This document shows positions 63,170-64,000 of a stretch of DNA of 64,000 bases, one piece after another. The DNA is taken from assembly GCF_013344685.1 (NCBI RefSeq), contig NZ_CP050137.1, positions 996,001-1,060,000 of the forward strand, given 5' to 3'. Origin of the DNA: Sphingomonas sp. CL5.1. GTDB taxonomy: Bacteria > Pseudomonadota > Alphaproteobacteria > Sphingomonadales > Sphingomonadaceae. Position 1 is the first letter of the stretch; each line of letters opens with the position of its first letter. The notes under the pieces were generated by a model. The model searched no databases. It was not told where the DNA came from and saw nothing but the letters and a program-made list of their open reading frames with translations. A program made the position numbers and the translations under genes.

Positions 63170-63730
63170 TTAGAAAGGGACGTCGTCGTCGAGATCGTCG
63201 GCGAAGCCGCCGCGGCTCTGGCCGAAACCGCCGCTGCCGCCACCGCTACCGGCGCTGCTCCCGTCGCCACGGCCGCCGAAGCCGCCGCCGGAGGAGGCCC
63301 CGCCGCCGAAGTCATTGCCGCCGCCCCAGTCGTCACGGCCGCCGCCGGCCATCCCGCCACCGCCGGCGCCGCCGCCCGGTGCGCCGTCGAGCATCGTCAG
63401 CACGCTGTTGAAGCCTTGCAGCACGATCTCGGTGGAATAGCGGTCCTGCCCCTGCTGGTCCTGCCATTTGCGGGTCTGGAGCTGGCCCTCGATATAGACC
63501 TTCGATCCCTTGCGCAGAAAGCGTTCCGCGACATTGGCGAGGCCTTCGTTGAAGATCGCCACCGAATGCCATTCGGTGCGCTCCTTGCGCTCGCCGGTGT
63601 TGCGGTCCTTCCACGATTCGGACGTGGCGATGCGCAGGTTCACCACCTTGCCGCCGTTCTGGAAGGTGCGCGATTCGGGATCGCGCCCCAGGTTGCCGAC
63701 GAGAATTACCTTGTTGACGCTGCCTGCCAT
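63170..63730 (-). CDS. ssb: Single-stranded DNA-binding protein
   Basis: Coats single-stranded DNA in replication and repair. 186 residues: an OB fold (about 1-112, '[18 protein letters not shown]', '[21 protein letters not shown]', '[24 protein letters not shown]'), a Gly-rich disordered linker (about 118-176) and the acidic C-terminal tip DDDVPF that binds partner proteins. Complete. The kinase gene follows closely. Confidence 0.96.
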   Translation of the reverse strand: MAGSVNKVILVGNLGRDPESRTFQNGGKVVNLRIATSESWKDRNTGERKERTEWHSVAIFNEGLANVAERFLRKGSKVYIEGQLQTRKWQDQQGQDRYSTEIVLQGFNSVLTMLDGAPGGGAGGGGMAGGGRDDWGGGNDFGGGASSGGGFGGRGDGSSAGSGGGSGGFGQSRGGFADDLDDDVPF

Positions 63731-63739
63731 GTAAGCCCC

Positions 63740-64000
63740 TCAGAGGCCCACGGCGACCGCGAGCCAGTATGTGATTCCCGTCATGATGTAGGCGGCGGCG
63801 AACAGATAGCCAATCATGAACAGCGGCCATTTCCACCCGTTCGTCTCGCGCCGGGTGACGGCGATCGTGGAGATGCACTGCGGCGCGAAGACGAACCACA
63901 TCAGGAAGGCGAGCGCGGTGGCGAGGCTCCATTTGCCGGCGATCGCCTGGCTGACCTGCGTTTCATCGTCGGGGCCGGCATTGTCGATGGCATAGACCGT
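63740..64000 (-). CDS. feoB: Ferrous iron transporter B, C-terminal fragment
   Basis: Only the last 86 residues lie in the window. 'SLATALAFLMWFVFAPQCIST' and 'AVTRRETNGWKWPLFMIGYLF' are the conserved C-terminal membrane region of FeoB, with the CIST motif after a transmembrane helix, followed by one more helix (AAYIMTGITYWLAVAVGL). The gene continues beyond the right edge. It ends 9 bases upstream of ssb on the same strand. Confidence 0.85.
   Translation of the reverse strand, partial: TVYAIDNAGPDDETQVSQAIAGKWSLATALAFLMWFVFAPQCISTIAVTRRETNGWKWPLFMIGYLFAAAYIMTGITYWLAVAVGL

Noticed and set aside
63180..63375. Repetitive GCC/CGG-rich stretch near the right end
   Set aside because: It codes for the glycine-rich linker of SSB and is not a DNA repeat element or CRISPR.

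Overview
The window is high-GC bacterial chromosome with densely packed genes, many joined by 4-base stop/start overlaps (ATGA, GTGA, TTGA). Gene content and order point to an alphaproteobacterium close to Sphingomonas. Pointers are a PEPxxWA-CTERM protein, an MmcB-type repair protein, DUF1491, DUF3576 and DUF6489-like proteins, an HWE histidine kinase, long-form HPF, and the Caulobacter-like order hemE / origin / ppsR-maf-aroE-coaE-dnaQ. The species assignment is inference; no rRNA is present.

The most informative parts are the replication and segregation elements. The 304-base gene-free stretch at 39317-39620, between hemE and ppsR, carries DnaA-box-like sequences and is the best candidate for the chromosomal origin. 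Genes on both sides point away from it. About 14-18 kb to the left lies mnmE-mnmG-rsmG-parA-parB. Two parS-like palindromes are embedded in its coding sequence, at the first codons of mnmG and near the 3' end of rsmG, and both encode Phe-His-Val-Glu.

Left to right: priA (cut by the window edge), a DUF1801 protein and a Xer-type recombinase; gshB, yraN and rsmI; an LpoA-like lipoprotein, hemW, a CAP lipoprotein and an AraC-type regulator; a block with an Lhr-type helicase, a double-DTG aspartic protease, an M20 peptidase and the PdeM phosphoesterase; a ubiquinone hydroxylase and ftsK; a dienelactone hydrolase with a methylguanine methyltransferase; the mnmE-parB cluster; holA-lptE-leuS on the opposite strand; a small beta-barrel candidate, a ThiE-like protein, yggS, a HAD phosphatase, xthA and an N-terminally extended ribA; lolA, terC, rho, hemJ and hemE; the origin; ppsR to dnaQ, then hpf-ptsN and small genes; cell-wall hydrolase, mmcB, ankyrin protein, sco, ycgN-like and ygjP-like genes; pbp1A, msrB, a second CAP protein, an L,D-transpeptidase, the PEP-CTERM protein and tRNA-Leu(GAG); a zinc-ribbon membrane protein, ftsEX, a DUF218 protein and plsC; tyrosine and histidine pathway genes opposite metXA-metW; a receiver-only regulator overlapping a GAF-PAS-HWE kinase; ssb; and the end of feoB.

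Most of this is core housekeeping. No phage, transposon, CRISPR array or rRNA was recognised. The less ordinary items are the Lhr/PdeM block without its usual ligase and exonuclease, a three-copy REP-like repeat next to gene 3' ends, a foldable intergenic segment after ribA, and sequence departures in MnmE, MnmG and RibA.
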